Translations under genes and position numbers: made by a program
The notes under the pieces: model-generated
What the model was told of the DNA's origin: nothing
Databases searched by the model: none
The model's input: only the letters and a program-made list of their open reading frames with translations
Part shown: in pieces, positions 1 to 9,141 of the stretch
How the letters are laid out: each line of letters opens with the position of its first letter
How positions within the stretch are numbered: position 1 is the stretch's first letter
NCBI GenBank assembly: GCA_963753545.1
Contig: CAVWCQ010000008.1
Coordinates: 372,001-436,000 of the forward strand
From: CAVWCQ01 sp963753545
Lineage (GTDB): Bacteria; Chloroflexota; Anaerolineae; Aggregatilineales; Aggregatilineaceae
Length of the DNA stretch: 64,000 bases
Direction of reading: 5' to 3'

Positions 1-504
1 GAGCAGGGCGTATCGCCAGATCACATTGTCTTTATGGGGGATTCGGCGGGCGGCGGGTTGTGTCTGGCGGCGATGCTGGCTCTGCGCGACCAGGGGATCG
101 ATCTTCCGGCGGGCGCGGTAGCGATGTCTCCCTGGACCGATCTCAAATGCACCGGAGACTCGCTGCGCACAAAGGCCAAGGTGGATCCGTTCACGCCGGG
201 TGACGCCTGGACGATCTTCAGCCGCTATTACGTGGGCGACAATGATCCCGGCCTGCCCTGGATATCGCCGCTGTATGGTGATCTGCGCGGCCTGCCGCCG
301 ATCCTGATCGTCGCGGGCGATTATGATGTGCTGTTCGATGACTCGGCGCGTTTTGCCCAAAAAGCGAAAGAGGCGGGAGTTGAGGTGAGATTCGAGGTAG
401 GCGAGGGGCTGTTCCACTGTTACCCGGTCTGCGGTGATCTGTTCCCCGAAGCGCGGGAAGCGATGGCGGATATCTGCGCGTTTATCAAGGCGCGTGTGGA
501 ATAA
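1..504 (+). CDS. Alpha/beta hydrolase, hormone-sensitive lipase family (5' truncated)
   Basis: The reading frame is open from base 1, so the gene starts outside the window and only the C-terminal two thirds is present. The nucleophile elbow GDSAGG (near base 34) is the form used by the hormone-sensitive lipase / acetyl-hydrolase family. The segment DYDVLFDDSARFAQ supplies the family's acid residue, and GLFHCYP near the C-terminus supplies the catalytic His. The likely role is hydrolysis of a short-chain ester or a lipid ester in the cytoplasm; the substrate cannot be told. The gene converges on the glycosyltransferase at 570-2065. Confidence 0.85.
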   Translation, partial: EQGVSPDHIVFMGDSAGGGLCLAAMLALRDQGIDLPAGAVAMSPWTDLKCTGDSLRTKAKVDPFTPGDAWTIFSRYYVGDNDPGLPWISPLYGDLRGLPPILIVAGDYDVLFDDSARFAQKAKEAGVEVRFEVGEGLFHCYPVCGDLFPEAREAMADICAFIKARVE

Positions 505-569
505 AGGGAAGCTGAGCCGGGATAGGGGCTTACTCGTAACCTCATGCCGCCGGGCAGGTATCGACATCC

Positions 570-2065
570 TCAGTCATAGTGCTTGACCGAAGGCCAGCTC
601 TGCGCGAGATTGATCGGGGTCGTCGGGTTGGACGCGACGACGATGGGCACGTTCTGCTCGAAGGACACGCAGTACGGGCACTTTTGTGTGGCGGCGAGCA
701 CGATATCGGCGTACGTGCCTTGAAGTCGTCGGGCGAATACCCAACGACGATGAGCACCTGACCGGTGCACGTGCCCGGTCCCCACAGGTAGTAGTTGTTG
801 TGACCGCTGATGATCGGCGGGAGGCGACCGGGCGCGGCAACAGGCTGAGCGCGCCGGCCTCGCCATAGTTGCTGGTCAGCACGCAGGCCTGCGCGCGCTG
901 CTCGGGCGGCAGAGCGGCATAGACCTGCTCCACGGTTCTGGTGAGGCTGTCCCAGCCAAGGCGATCGCCGAGCGCCTGCGGCACAGCGGCCCATAGGCGT
1001 CGCACGGCCGTGGCCGGCGGCAGGATGGGCATGACAGCCGGCGCCAGCAGTATTCCGACGAGAGCAAGCAGGGCGACATAGGCGGGCCGGATCCAGGCGA
1101 GCCGCGGTCGCGGTGCCCATCGCTCGAACACCACCGCTCCAGCCGCGAACAGGATGGGGTAGGCGGGAGCCAGGAAGTACGGCTTCGTGCGCAGCAGGGT
1201 GAGCACCAGATAGGCGAAGACGAACGTCCAGCCCAGCAGACGGTAGCGCGCGCCCGTCCTGCGGAAGTAGAAGACCAGGCCGGCGACGGCCAGGGGCACG
1301 GCGATCGGATTCATCTGGCCGATCTGCGCGGTGAAGAAGTCCAGGGGGCTCGTACCGGACGCCGTAGTGCTGCCAGAACTCCCAAGTGGGCCAGCCGTTG
1401 GACGGCGTTCCAGATGAGGTAGGGCAGCAGGCCCAGGAAGGCGATGCCGCCCCCTAACCACGGCCACGGGGTGCGCAGGTAGCGGCGCTCGGGCGTGACG
1501 AGCAGCGCCAGGACCAGCGCGAGGCCGAAGAAGAGCACGGTCAGCTTGGTCAGGAGGGCGATCGCGGCGACCAGCCCGACGAGCAGCCACAGGCGGGGCG
1601 CATCGCGGCGCAGCAGCCGCACCACGATGAGACTGGCCAGCGCCCACCAGAGCTGATCGAGCACATCCATGGAGAAGATGGACCCGGTTGCCATGAAGTC
1701 GAGGGCGAACAGGGCTGCCACGCCCGCCACGACCTGCGCCACCCGGCCACCGCCCAGCTCGCGCGCCATGCAGGCCGGTGACGACGATGATCAGGGCACA
1801 GGCGAGCGCCGGGATGATGTGGATCGCCACCAGGCTGTCGCCGATAGTGACGCGCAGGAGCGCGGCAAGCCAGCCCATCAGCAGCGGCTGATCGACGTAG
1901 CCGAGCCTGGAGGTGCCGGCCATCGGCGATGTAGTACAGCTCGTCACGAAAGTACCCGTAGTTGCCAGCGACGAGCATGTGGGCGACGAAAGACACCCCG
2001 GCGAGCGCCACCAGCAGTCGGGTAGCGGGCGATGCGGGGGCGCGTGGGGAGGTTGTTGATTCCAT
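570..2065 (-). CDS. GT39/ArnT-like membrane glycosyltransferase, frameshifted
   Basis: Pieces in different frames join into one protein of about 495 residues. The start is near 2065. The N-terminal piece has the loop GYFRDELYYIADGRHL, typical of dolichyl-phosphate-mannose / PMT-like glycosyltransferases (GT39 group), followed by GYVDQPLL. Many membrane segments follow, and the soluble C-terminal end runs to PTTPINLAQSWPSVKHYD. Such enzymes move a sugar from a polyprenyl-phosphate donor to lipid or protein on the outer face of the membrane. Breaks in frame fall near 1920, 1780, 1380, 840 and 720. Five breaks in 1.5 kb could mean a pseudogene, but core genes elsewhere are broken the same way, so sequence error is likely. 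A TATAAT box at 2088-2093 lies just upstream. Confidence 0.75.
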
Positions 2066-2087
2066 ACGATCCTATTTCCTGGGCTGG

Positions 2088-2093
2088 ATTATA
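2088..2093 (-). promoter_or_regulatory. Probable -10 box for the glycosyltransferase
   Basis: On the minus strand this reads TATAAT, about 22 bases before the start codon at 2065. No good -35 box was seen. Confidence 0.4.
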
Positions 2094-2157
2094 CACGTTC
2101 CATCACGAACGAAGGCAGCCGGGCGCATCCAGCACAGGACGCGCCCGACAGATTAAT

Positions 2158-4290
2158 CTATTCAGCTATACCAATGCTCGGCTGCGCTTGTGCGCAGTCC
2201 GCCGGGCACGTATCGATATCCTCGTAGGCGGAGCAAATCCCATCGCCGCAGGCATGGCAGTCGACGTCGCAGGTGGTCGCATCCTCGCCCGCGCCCGCAT
2301 CGCACAGACCATCGCCACAGCCTGATGGACAGTCGGCAGGGCAGTTGGCTACGTCCTCATAGTCGGTACTGCAAATCGAGTCGCCGCAGGTGTGGCAGTC
2401 CTGCTGGCAGGTGGCTCCATTTTCGCCAAGTTCCGGGCTGCAAACCGCGTCGCCGCAGTAGCCGCAGTCCTGGACGCAGGTGGACACATTTTCCCCAAGC
2501 TGTGGGCTGCAAATCGTGTCATTGCAGTAAAGCAGGTAACACTTGGCGGAACACTCGGCCCCATTCGGGGGATCGCACTCCTCGCCGCGATCCACGATGC
2601 CGTTGCCGCACGTTGGCGAGACAGGTGGCGGCGGGTTGTTGTCGCTTGACGGTGGATTCTGCTCACCGGGCACGGGCGTCGAAATCGGTGTGATCGCGGT
2701 TGGCGTGGCGCTGGGCCGGGGACGCGGCACAGTCGTCGGGCGCGGCGTGGCGCTAGGCAGCGGCGTCGGCGTCGGGTGCGGATTTTGGCGGTTGGCGCAG
2801 TCGTTGGCACAGGTCGCCGCGTTTTCGCCCAGGCGGGAATCGCAGAGGCCATCGCCGCAGACGCGCGGAGGAGCGCTACAGTCAGCCGGACACGTCTGGA
2901 GCGATTCGCCCTGGGTCAGAGCGCAGAGACCATCGCCACAGCCGACACGCCGCGAGGACCATGTGGCGCTCTGTCCACAGGCGCAGACGAGTTCCGTGCC
3001 GCAGTCCTGTGTACAGGTTGATGCGTCTTCGCCAGCAGACAAATCGCAGAACAGGTCGCCGCAGACAGACTGGTAGGCCGTTCTGCAATCGCTGGCGCAG
3101 GTGGTCGCGTTTTCCCCGGCAGCCTGATCACAGGTCTGGTCGCCGCAGACCGGGCGCGGATTGGTGCAGTCGGAGGGGCAGGATTCGGCATTTTCGTCCG
3201 CTGAACAGAGCCGATCCCCACATTCCGGCTCGGCGGAAGCAGGCGGTTCGGCGGCGCAGTCGGATGGGCAGGACAGCGCCGATTCGCCGGGATCGCAGGT
3301 CTGGTTGCCGCACAACTGCGGATCCTGCGGGCCAAGCGATTGATCAGGCCAGCAGTCGATGGGGCAGGTCACGCCGCTCTCGGAAAGCTGGCAGGTGCCG
3401 TCGCCGCACAGATAGCCCTCCGCCGGGCTGCAATCGGAGGGGCAGAGCACAAGATCTTCGCCATTTTCCGGCTCACAGGCGTTGTTGCCACAGGAAGGTA
3501 GAACGCTGCTCAGGGCCGGGTAATCGAGCAGGCAGGTTTGATCCTCGCCGGGATCAAAACGGCCATTGCCGCAGGTGGGCTTGACGAGGGGAACATTACC
3601 CGGCTGGAATAAATCGGTACAGGCGGCGCTCAGCAGCGGGCTGAGCACGCCGTAGGGGAAGACAATCACGCCCCCGACTTCAATTGATATAGGCGAGCCA
3701 CCATAGGGAGCAATATCCACGCTGCCCGCTTCCGCTGAGAAGATACTTTCCCCCTGCGGGGTTGAGGTCGCGCACCACTGCGTGGCGTGACCTGTGGCGG
3801 CAGCATTGGGCGTGTTGATGACAAACCGATCCGGCTCGGCTGGCGCGGCGCTGAAGGTGGTCAGAATACTGCCGACCAGTACATCAAGCGATATGGAATA
3901 GGGCTGGTTTGCGCCGGGCAGAATTAGCGTGCTGATCTGAAGCAGCGAATTAGGCTGAATTTGTGTCTCGGCTCCCTCGAAAAAGGTGAGAGCTGCTCGC
4001 CCGACGCCGTTGGTACGCACGCGATCCGACTGGTGGACGGGCACAGGTGCGGTTACGGTGTGCCAGCCTGTCGTGGTATAGGGGTCCTCGTAGATGGATT
4101 GAACCTGGACCAGCCCGGCAAGCGGGGTCAGGGTGGCGGAGGGGCCAGTATCCTGCGCGGCGCGGAAAGACTGCGCGGCGCGGTAAGACTGCGCTCGGAC
4201 GGGGTTCGCCCGGCGCGACTCGCCCGGAAAATAATAAACGCCTAGCAAAACAAATCCTAAACAGAGAAAAACAAATAATAGTCGTTTCAT
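2158..4290 (-). CDS. Secreted FecR-domain protein with about 15 cysteine-rich repeats
   Basis: This is a 710-residue protein. Residues 1-34 form a signal peptide or anchor (MKRLLFVFLCLGFVLLGVYY). Residues 60-230 look like a FecR domain: a DRVRTNGVGRAALTFFEG segment, then an FVINTPNAAATGHATQW segment where the family has its TP..A.RGT motif. The rest holds about 15 units of the pattern CGDGxCxxxxGExxxTCxxDC. A Thr/Pro linker interrupts them at about residues 505-560. One unit after the linker (CGNGIVDRGEECD) resembles the DUF4215 / myxococcal disulfide repeat. The regular cysteines suggest disulfide-bonded modules outside the cell. The start ATG overlaps the stop of the upstream paralogue (ATGA) and has an AAGGGGG Shine-Dalgarno, so the two genes are translationally coupled. 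The function is unknown; adhesion or surface scaffolding is a guess. Confidence 0.8.
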   Translation of the reverse strand: MKRLLFVFLCLGFVLLGVYYFPGESRRANPVRAQSYRAAQSFRAAQDTGPSATLTPLAGLVQVQSIYEDPYTTTGWHTVTAPVPVHQSDRVRTNGVGRAALTFFEGAETQIQPNSLLQISTLILPGANQPYSISLDVLVGSILTTFSAAPAEPDRFVINTPNAAATGHATQWCATSTPQGESIFSAEAGSVDIAPYGGSPISIEVGGVIVFPYGVLSPLLSAACTDLFQPGNVPLVKPTCGNGRFDPGEDQTCLLDYPALSSVLPSCGNNACEPENGEDLVLCPSDCSPAEGYLCGDGTCQLSESGVTCPIDCWPDQSLGPQDPQLCGNQTCDPGESALSCPSDCAAEPPASAEPECGDRLCSADENAESCPSDCTNPRPVCGDQTCDQAAGENATTCASDCRTAYQSVCGDLFCDLSAGEDASTCTQDCGTELVCACGQSATWSSRRVGCGDGLCALTQGESLQTCPADCSAPPRVCGDGLCDSRLGENAATCANDCANRQNPHPTPTPLPSATPRPTTVPRPRPSATPTAITPISTPVPGEQNPPSSDNNPPPPVSPTCGNGIVDRGEECDPPNGAECSAKCYLLYCNDTICSPQLGENVSTCVQDCGYCGDAVCSPELGENGATCQQDCHTCGDSICSTDYEDVANCPADCPSGCGDGLCDAGAGEDATTCDVDCHACGDGICSAYEDIDTCPADCAQAQPSIGIAE

Positions 4291-5579
4291 GTTTCCCCCT
4301 TGCAGTGGTGCAATAAATTGTCGCCGGGCTTTCCAATGGAGCCTGTATAGACTTTAAACTGATTCGCCGTATCTGACGCCAGGAATGGTTCAATAGGGGC
4401 TGTGTTGTCGAAAGTTATATCGTCGTAGCTGAGCAGAGTCGCGCTGCCATCGAGCGGGGAGTAGAGGGCTGATGCCGTAGATTGGTCCCGGTGGCAATCG
4501 GCGCGGCAGTTGAGGGCACTCTCCCCCAGATCGCAGATGCTGTTGCCGCACAACGATGGCTCGACCGGAGTGAAATACTGTCCTGGCTGGCAGTCGGCGG
4601 CACAGGTCAGGCCGCTTTCGTCCGCGTCGCAGGTCCCGTTGCCGCAGGACTCGCCCTGGTAGGGGCCGCAATCCTCGCCACAGGTGAGCAGACCTTCGCC
4701 CGCGCCGCTCTCGCAAATGCCATTGCCACAGGAAGGTAAAGATGCGCTGGTCACACAATCGGCGGGGCACGTCGCGCGTTCACGCGGGCGGCAGAGTCCA
4801 TCGCCACAGGTGCGTTCGGCAATCGCTGCCGGGCGGGGGCGTTCCGGCGGTGTGAAGCGATCCAGCGCGCGCAGCCCTCCGAAGCGATCCGCCGACAGGC
4901 TCCTGCCTGCCGTGAGATCGGAGGTGACGGAAGCGACAGCCTCTTCGCCGTTCTGATCAGGGGCAGGAGCCGGGGCGACAGCGGCTGCGCCGACCATACG
5001 CGGCGGGTGAGGGAAAATATGCACCATGCCGCGTTCTGTGCTGAAGGTCGCCGTGCCGTCGGGTTGGACAACCGTCCACCAGCGCGTGCCGCGTACTGCC
5101 GCCGTCGCGCTGGGGGTGTGAATTTCAAAGCGGTCGTTGGTGTCGAGCACGGCCTCTACATTGGTGATCGTCGAGCCAACGAGCACATCCATCGTCAGAT
5201 TAAAAGAGGCGTCCTGGTCGTCGGGCAGGTCGAGCGTGCTCACCACGACCAGCGTATCCGCGCCGATCTCGCTATCAATGCCTTCAAAAAAGGTGAGGTA
5301 AGCCAGCCCGTCGCTGCCCGTGCGAATACGATCCCCTTCGGCAATCAGGATGCGCGCAGTGACCGTCTGCCAGGCTGCCGGATCGGCTGGATCATCGCCA
5401 CTGGTTTGCTGCTGGACAAGGCCCTGCACGGGATCGAGGGAGGCAATCGTTTCATCGGATTCTAAGTTGGGCGTCCCAGCCAGGGTAGGCGGGGTATGAA
5501 AGGCGGGCAGCAGCAGAGCCACTACCGCCAGGGATAATAAAAGATGAGTTTTCATGGGAATTACGCACAGACCGCGCAT
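4287..5579 (-). CDS. Secreted FecR-domain protein with four cysteine-rich repeats
   Basis: This is a shorter paralogue of the downstream gene, about 430 residues. An ATG at 5579 was chosen because AGGAG lies just before it; the resulting signal peptide runs MRGLCVIPMKTHLLLSL and ends near PTLAG. The FecR-like domain is more canonical here: GDRIRTGSDGLAYLTFFEG, then FEIHTPSATAAVRGTRWW, which keeps the TP...AVRGT motif. Four units of the CGxGxCxxxE..TCxxDC pattern follow. The C-terminal 60 residues lack the repeat. FecR domains usually sit on the outer side of the membrane, in sigma-factor signalling or in surface proteins; no sigma/anti-sigma pair is visible nearby. Confidence 0.8.
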   Translation of the reverse strand: MRGLCVIPMKTHLLLSLAVVALLLPAFHTPPTLAGTPNLESDETIASLDPVQGLVQQQTSGDDPADPAAWQTVTARILIAEGDRIRTGSDGLAYLTFFEGIDSEIGADTLVVVSTLDLPDDQDASFNLTMDVLVGSTITNVEAVLDTNDRFEIHTPSATAAVRGTRWWTVVQPDGTATFSTERGMVHIFPHPPRMVGAAAVAPAPAPDQNGEEAVASVTSDLTAGRSLSADRFGGLRALDRFTPPERPRPAAIAERTCGDGLCRPRERATCPADCVTSASLPSCGNGICESGAGEGLLTCGEDCGPYQGESCGNGTCDADESGLTCAADCQPGQYFTPVEPSLCGNSICDLGESALNCRADCHRDQSTASALYSPLDGSATLLSYDDITFDNTAPIEPFLASDTANQFKVYTGSIGKPGDNLLHHCKGET

Positions 5580-5723
5580 TTTCTCCTTTCCCTTTTCATA
5601 TACTTGGCATACGGAGAGTCTCCCACCAGGCCTAATTTTATGATCGAACGGAAGGTGTGCCAATTTCGGCCCTGCTGTACAATGGTAGTGGGAGATTGAG
5701 ACAACAGTGAGGAGTTTTAAATT

Positions 5724-6236
5724 ATGGGATTTTTAGGACAGACTTCGGTGAACAAATCGCTGCCGGTTGTGGTGCTGATGGAAGGCTTCCAGATTCAGGC
5801 TACTTTGCCTTATTACGGCACGCTCCAGATGTTCATCAACGACGAGCAGCGCACCGTCTTCACTCTCAATGAGGCGACGATGTACGGCCTGGAACGCGGC
5901 AACCCGGCAGCCAGCATGGTCGTGCCTGAACTGTGGGTGCGCAAGGATAGCTGCCATGCCCTGGTCTTCGAGCGCGCCGTTGCCCGCGAGGAGGCTGGTC
6001 TGCTGCCACGCACCGAATCGCTGGCTTTTTACACGCTCTTTTACGCGATCCAGGGCGATTTTCATATGGCCCCCGACGCGATGATGTCTGACTTTATGGA
6101 TGTACAAAAAGGCGTTTTTCTCGGCGTGTCGCATCCTAATATCTTCCCGCTGTTCCAGCCGCAGTCTGCTGTTATCCAGCGCGCAGAAATGGCGTTTTTG
6201 CACCGGGATGTCGTGCGCATGCACCATAAGATTTAG
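5724..6236 (+). CDS. Conserved hypothetical protein, 170 aa
   Basis: A complete small cytoplasmic protein with a good Shine-Dalgarno (GAGGAG before ATG 5724) and no signal peptide or membrane segment. The N-terminal half looks beta-rich (SLPVVVLMEGFQIQATLPYYG). The C-terminal half has aromatic and Met-rich stretches (AFYTLFYAIQGDFHM) and ends in basic residues. I do not recognise the family. It is transcribed away from the FecR/cysteine-repeat pair and is followed by a short repeat cluster. Confidence 0.7.
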   Translation: MGFLGQTSVNKSLPVVVLMEGFQIQATLPYYGTLQMFINDEQRTVFTLNEATMYGLERGNPAASMVVPELWVRKDSCHALVFERAVAREEAGLLPRTESLAFYTLFYAIQGDFHMAPDAMMSDFMDVQKGVFLGVSHPNIFPLFQPQSAVIQRAEMAFLHRDVVRMHHKI

Positions 6237-6264
6237 AGGAAAAAAACCCCTATTCCGGCGGAAC

Positions 6265-6351
6265 GCGGCTTAGCTGCGCACGCTAGCGGCGTTCCGCTTC
6301 CCTTTCCCCGACCATGCTGCGCGGCTTAGCTGCGCACGCTTAGCTGCGCAC
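6265..6351. repeat. Cluster of three GCTTAGCTGCGCAC repeats
   Basis: The sequence GCTTAGCTGCGCAC occurs three times, at about 6268, 6324 and 6338, between convergent genes. The first copy lies inside an inverted repeat (GCGGAACGC ... GCGTTCCGC), so part of the cluster can form a hairpin. It may act as a terminator for the 5724 gene, although no T-run follows. Confidence 0.6.
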
Positions 6352-6380
6352 AGTGGGGAGAGGCAGGAGAGAGGCTGCAA

Positions 6381-7461
6381 TTATTTCTTCAGGCGGCGCA
6401 TGAGGCCCAGGACACGCGGCATCAAGCGTTCGTAGGCCCAGTACAGCGCGCTGTTCGGCACATAATCCCACGCGCCAATATGTCGCACGACTGTACCGCC
6501 AAAGCCGTCCTTGAAGCGGTAAACTCCCCACATCGGATCGGATTCCACGAACTCGTTTGGCGCGCCCCAGAAGTCATAGGTCGCGTAACCCTGTGCCTTG
6601 GCCCAGCGGATCGCTTCCCACTGGAGGAGATAGGTGGGCTGGCGGTTGCGCTCGTCGTTGCCGCTCATGCCGTAGAAATACCATGCCTTCGGGCCAAAGT
6701 GGAAAATGACCACGCCCGCCAATGGAGCGCCTTCCCATTCCGCCAGGAACGCCTGAGCCAGCCCTGCTTCCATAAAACGCGCCCAGGCATCACGGTAATA
6801 GTCGAGGGGGCGAATGAGAAAACCCTGGCGCTCCCCGGTGACCGTGTAGAGGTCGTAGAGCGTGCGCAGATCGGCCTCGGAGCTAGCGGGGCGGACGGTC
6901 ACGCCTTCTTTGATCGCCGTGCGGATTTTGCGGCGCGTGCTCTGGTTCATGCCTGCCAAAAGCGCATCTTCGTCCTGGCGCAGATCGAGGGTGACGGTGT
7001 TGCGGAACTGGACCTGAGACGCGCTGAACGACCAGCCGCGCGCCCGCAGTAGTTCCACGACACGCGCTCCGGTGGGATCGTCGTGGGGGGGCGCTCCGGA
7101 TCGCTACCATCTGGAATCCCAGTTCCGGCGATCACGTCGGGATCGATCTTCAGCCAGATGGCGCGGCGCGACCGGGCGAGCTTTTCCAGGTGATCGAGAA
7201 CGCCGTTCAGAAGATCGGGATTCTCATAGGGCAGGGCGGGGCCTTTGGGGACATAGATCACGCGCAGCGGCCCGACACGCCGGGTGAGGATCGAGCCGCC
7301 GCCTGAACCTCGCCCGCGCCGAAGAGCAGACGATCTGGCTGCCAGCCTGTTTCGCGCTGCTTAAAGTCGCCCCAATCCCAGGTTTGGAGGATGTGCGCGT
7401 AGGGGAGGGTGCGCAGGGCAACGTTCCAGGCGGCGCGTTCAGTGACTTGTTTGGGCTGCAT
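6381..7461 (-). CDS. FemAB-type peptidoglycan bridge aminoacyltransferase, frameshifted
   Basis: Three reading-frame pieces join into a protein of about 358 residues that aligns along its length with the intact FemAB protein at 9142-10167. Shared landmarks are an N-terminal ILQTWDWGDFK segment, MNQSTRRKIRTAIKEG in the middle (the second protein has MNQGTRRNIRKSEK), and MWGVYRFKDGFGG near the end. Frame breaks are near 7300 and within a run of seven C near 7085. The start at 7461 was chosen because AAAAGG sits six bases upstream. FemAB/FemX enzymes use aminoacyl-tRNA to add amino acids to the lipid II side chain. The fold is a double GNAT. Confidence 0.8.
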
Positions 7462-7551
7462 AGCCATCCTTTTAATGGTTAGAAGGGTGCGAAAAATATT
7501 GGGGCGGGGTTTTATAAAATTATGATAAGCGCAAAATTTCATTTAGCCCGC

Positions 7552-7607
7552 TAAATTGATCAAAAAGGCCGAAAAAGATGTCATTTCGAGCCATTTTGAT
7601 CAATTTA
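7552..7607. repeat. Perfect 14-bp inverted repeat in a 500-base non-coding stretch
   Basis: The arms TAAATTGATCAAAA (7552-7565) and TTTTGATCAATTTA (7594-7607) are perfectly complementary, with a 28-base spacer. Each arm contains the palindrome TTGATCAA. This could be a double operator or a hairpin. The whole interval 7462-8039 holds no gene I can support. It contains this repeat, a long palindromic repeat (7771-7840) and a REP-like palindrome (7865-7887); the remainder is AT-rich. Confidence 0.65.
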
Positions 7608-7770
7608 ACCCCTTTTTGATAGCTCCTGTCACGGGAAGAAATTCATTTAGTTGATCGTTTCTTCTCGTGGAGATCCGCCACAACCTATTTTTTGAGGGGG
7701 TCTCCTAACTGTTTTATAACGTACGCCTATTCGAGCAGAAAACAGGTAGATGTCGTGGATCGCGGGCGCA

Positions 7771-7840
7771 CACCTCACCCCGGCTGAACGGAAAAGCATG
7801 TTCAGCCGACCCTCTCCAGACGTCGCTGGAGAGGGTGGTG
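7771..7840. repeat. Paired-palindrome intergenic repeat, copy 1
   Basis: CCTCACCCC is followed by a CGGCTGAAC ... GTTCAGCCG stem, then CCCTCTCC ... GGAGAGGG as a second stem. The same layout recurs at 12739, 16325, 21784, 46649 and 56187 with different stem sequences. Confidence 0.75.
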
Positions 7841-7864
7841 CTTAACGGCTTAAATTGACACGTA

Positions 7865-7887
7865 TAGGGCGCTGCTTGCCGCGCCCA
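7865..7887. repeat. REP-like palindrome
   Basis: TAGGGCGCTGCTTGCCGCGCCC-type hairpin, close to the copy at 12834-12857, which has the GTAG head. Confidence 0.6.
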
Positions 7888-8039
7888 ATGATTTACGGAC
7901 AGGTTGTTAGTTCAAGAAACGCAAAGAAAAGATAGACAAACAGGTACAGGATTATTTTCAGTATAGCAGCAATGTTCTGTAGAAATACTCCCTTAAAGTT
8001 GAACTTTAAGTACTAATTTGGAGATGTTCGTGAGAAAAA

Positions 8040-8633
8040 TTACCCGCCACCATATCGAATGTCGGACTGCCTGTTTTGGGCGTATTGCCAGTCGATGAAC
8101 TGCGGCGGGTTCAGGAAGTTCTTGTAGGCAAGAGCCATCTGGCGGGCAGCTTCCGCGAAGGGAACCTTTCCACTGTAGGTGCCCAGGCCAGGGCAGGCAA
8201 CGACATTGATTTTTCGCTTTGAAATGGCGTTATGCTGGCGGACGGCGAGCAGCATCGCCCACATAGCAACATACACATGGTCAGTATGGGCGATGCTCAT
8301 GGGGATGCGCATTGTCGGCGTGTGGGCAATATATGGGTGTTTGTCGTTTCCGGTTTCGATAATAAACGAAGTACCTATCGGTTGTTCGCCCAAATAATCA
8401 TCCAAGATATGCTGCTGGACACGGCGCATCAATCCGCCGCCAAAAAAACGAATGATCGCTGCGTCCACGCCGCCATCCATCAACCCAAACGAGTTTGCGG
8501 CGCTGACCATGCAGTCAAATTCGGGCAGTTCCTCAAAGTAGCCTTCCACAATTTCGACGTCTGGCAAGCCGTCGAAATGCTCACGAAAAGACTCACATAG
8601 AACATCGTTTGGATCAACCAGAATCAGTTTCAT
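8040..8633 (-). CDS. Macro-domain protein (ADP-ribose binding)
   Basis: A 197-residue protein. The motifs VSAANSFGLMDGGVDAAI (about residues 44-61) and VACPGLGTYSG near the C-terminus match the two ligand-binding loops of macro domains. It has no signal peptide, so it acts in the cytoplasm. Macro domains bind or hydrolyse ADP-ribose and its derivatives; which of these applies here cannot be told. The Shine-Dalgarno GAGGGA overlaps the stop codon of the upstream GNAT gene (TGAGGGAATAATG), so it belongs to an operon with that gene and the FemAB gene. Confidence 0.85.
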   Translation of the reverse strand: MKLILVDPNDVLCESFREHFDGLPDVEIVEGYFEELPEFDCMVSAANSFGLMDGGVDAAIIRFFGGGLMRRVQQHILDDYLGEQPIGTSFIIETGNDKHPYIAHTPTMRIPMSIAHTDHVYVAMWAMLLAVRQHNAISKRKINVVACPGLGTYSGKVPFAEAARQMALAYKNFLNPPQFIDWQYAQNRQSDIRYGGG

Positions 8634-8640
8634 TATTCCC

Positions 8641-9138
8641 TCATACGGTTTTCACAAAATACACGCCGCAGATCCGTCTGCCGCTGGGAAGGTCCTGATA
8701 GGCGGGATGGGCGGCAAATCCCAGGCTGATCTTCAGCGCATAATTGGCGGGTTTGTCTACGGATGACCAGGATCGCATCTGGTAGCAGCCCAGTTCTCGC
8801 GTGACATCGAGCCCGGCGATCTGCAAAGCACGCCCATATCCCCGGCGGCGGTGCGATTCATCCACAGCAAAGGTTTGCACGAATGTCTCATGCAGCGGCT
8901 GACCATCCAGGCCAAGCAGGGGCGTTGGCGGTTCGGTGAGTGCCGGAATCAGGATTGAGCGCGGTTCGAGCGTGAGATGGCCGACTATGGCTAACCCTTC
9001 GACTGCGGCCAGGAAAATCAGATTCGGCCTGGGCAAGCCAGCATCCGTAACGGCCCAGCGAACCATATTGACCCTGCGCAGATGGTCAATCAGGGCGGGC
9101 CAGAGCGGAGAAGTGGGAGCCAGTTGCTCGACGGGCAT
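8641..9138 (-). CDS. GNAT-family N-acetyltransferase
   Basis: A 165-residue protein. The acetyl-CoA binding motif A is visible as VDESHRRRGYGRAL (R-R-G-Y-G-R). After it come WSSVDKPANYALKISLGF, in which the NYAL...LGF pattern is typical of GNAT motif B, and a C-terminal strand. The substrate is unknown. The gene starts three bases after the FemAB stop codon and is followed directly by the macro-domain gene. Confidence 0.85.
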   Translation of the reverse strand: MPVEQLAPTSPLWPALIDHLRRVNMVRWAVTDAGLPRPNLIFLAAVEGLAIVGHLTLEPRSILIPALTEPPTPLLGLDGQPLHETFVQTFAVDESHRRRGYGRALQIAGLDVTRELGCYQMRSWSSVDKPANYALKISLGFAAHPAYQDLPSGRRICGVYFVKTV

Positions 9139-9141
9139 GTG

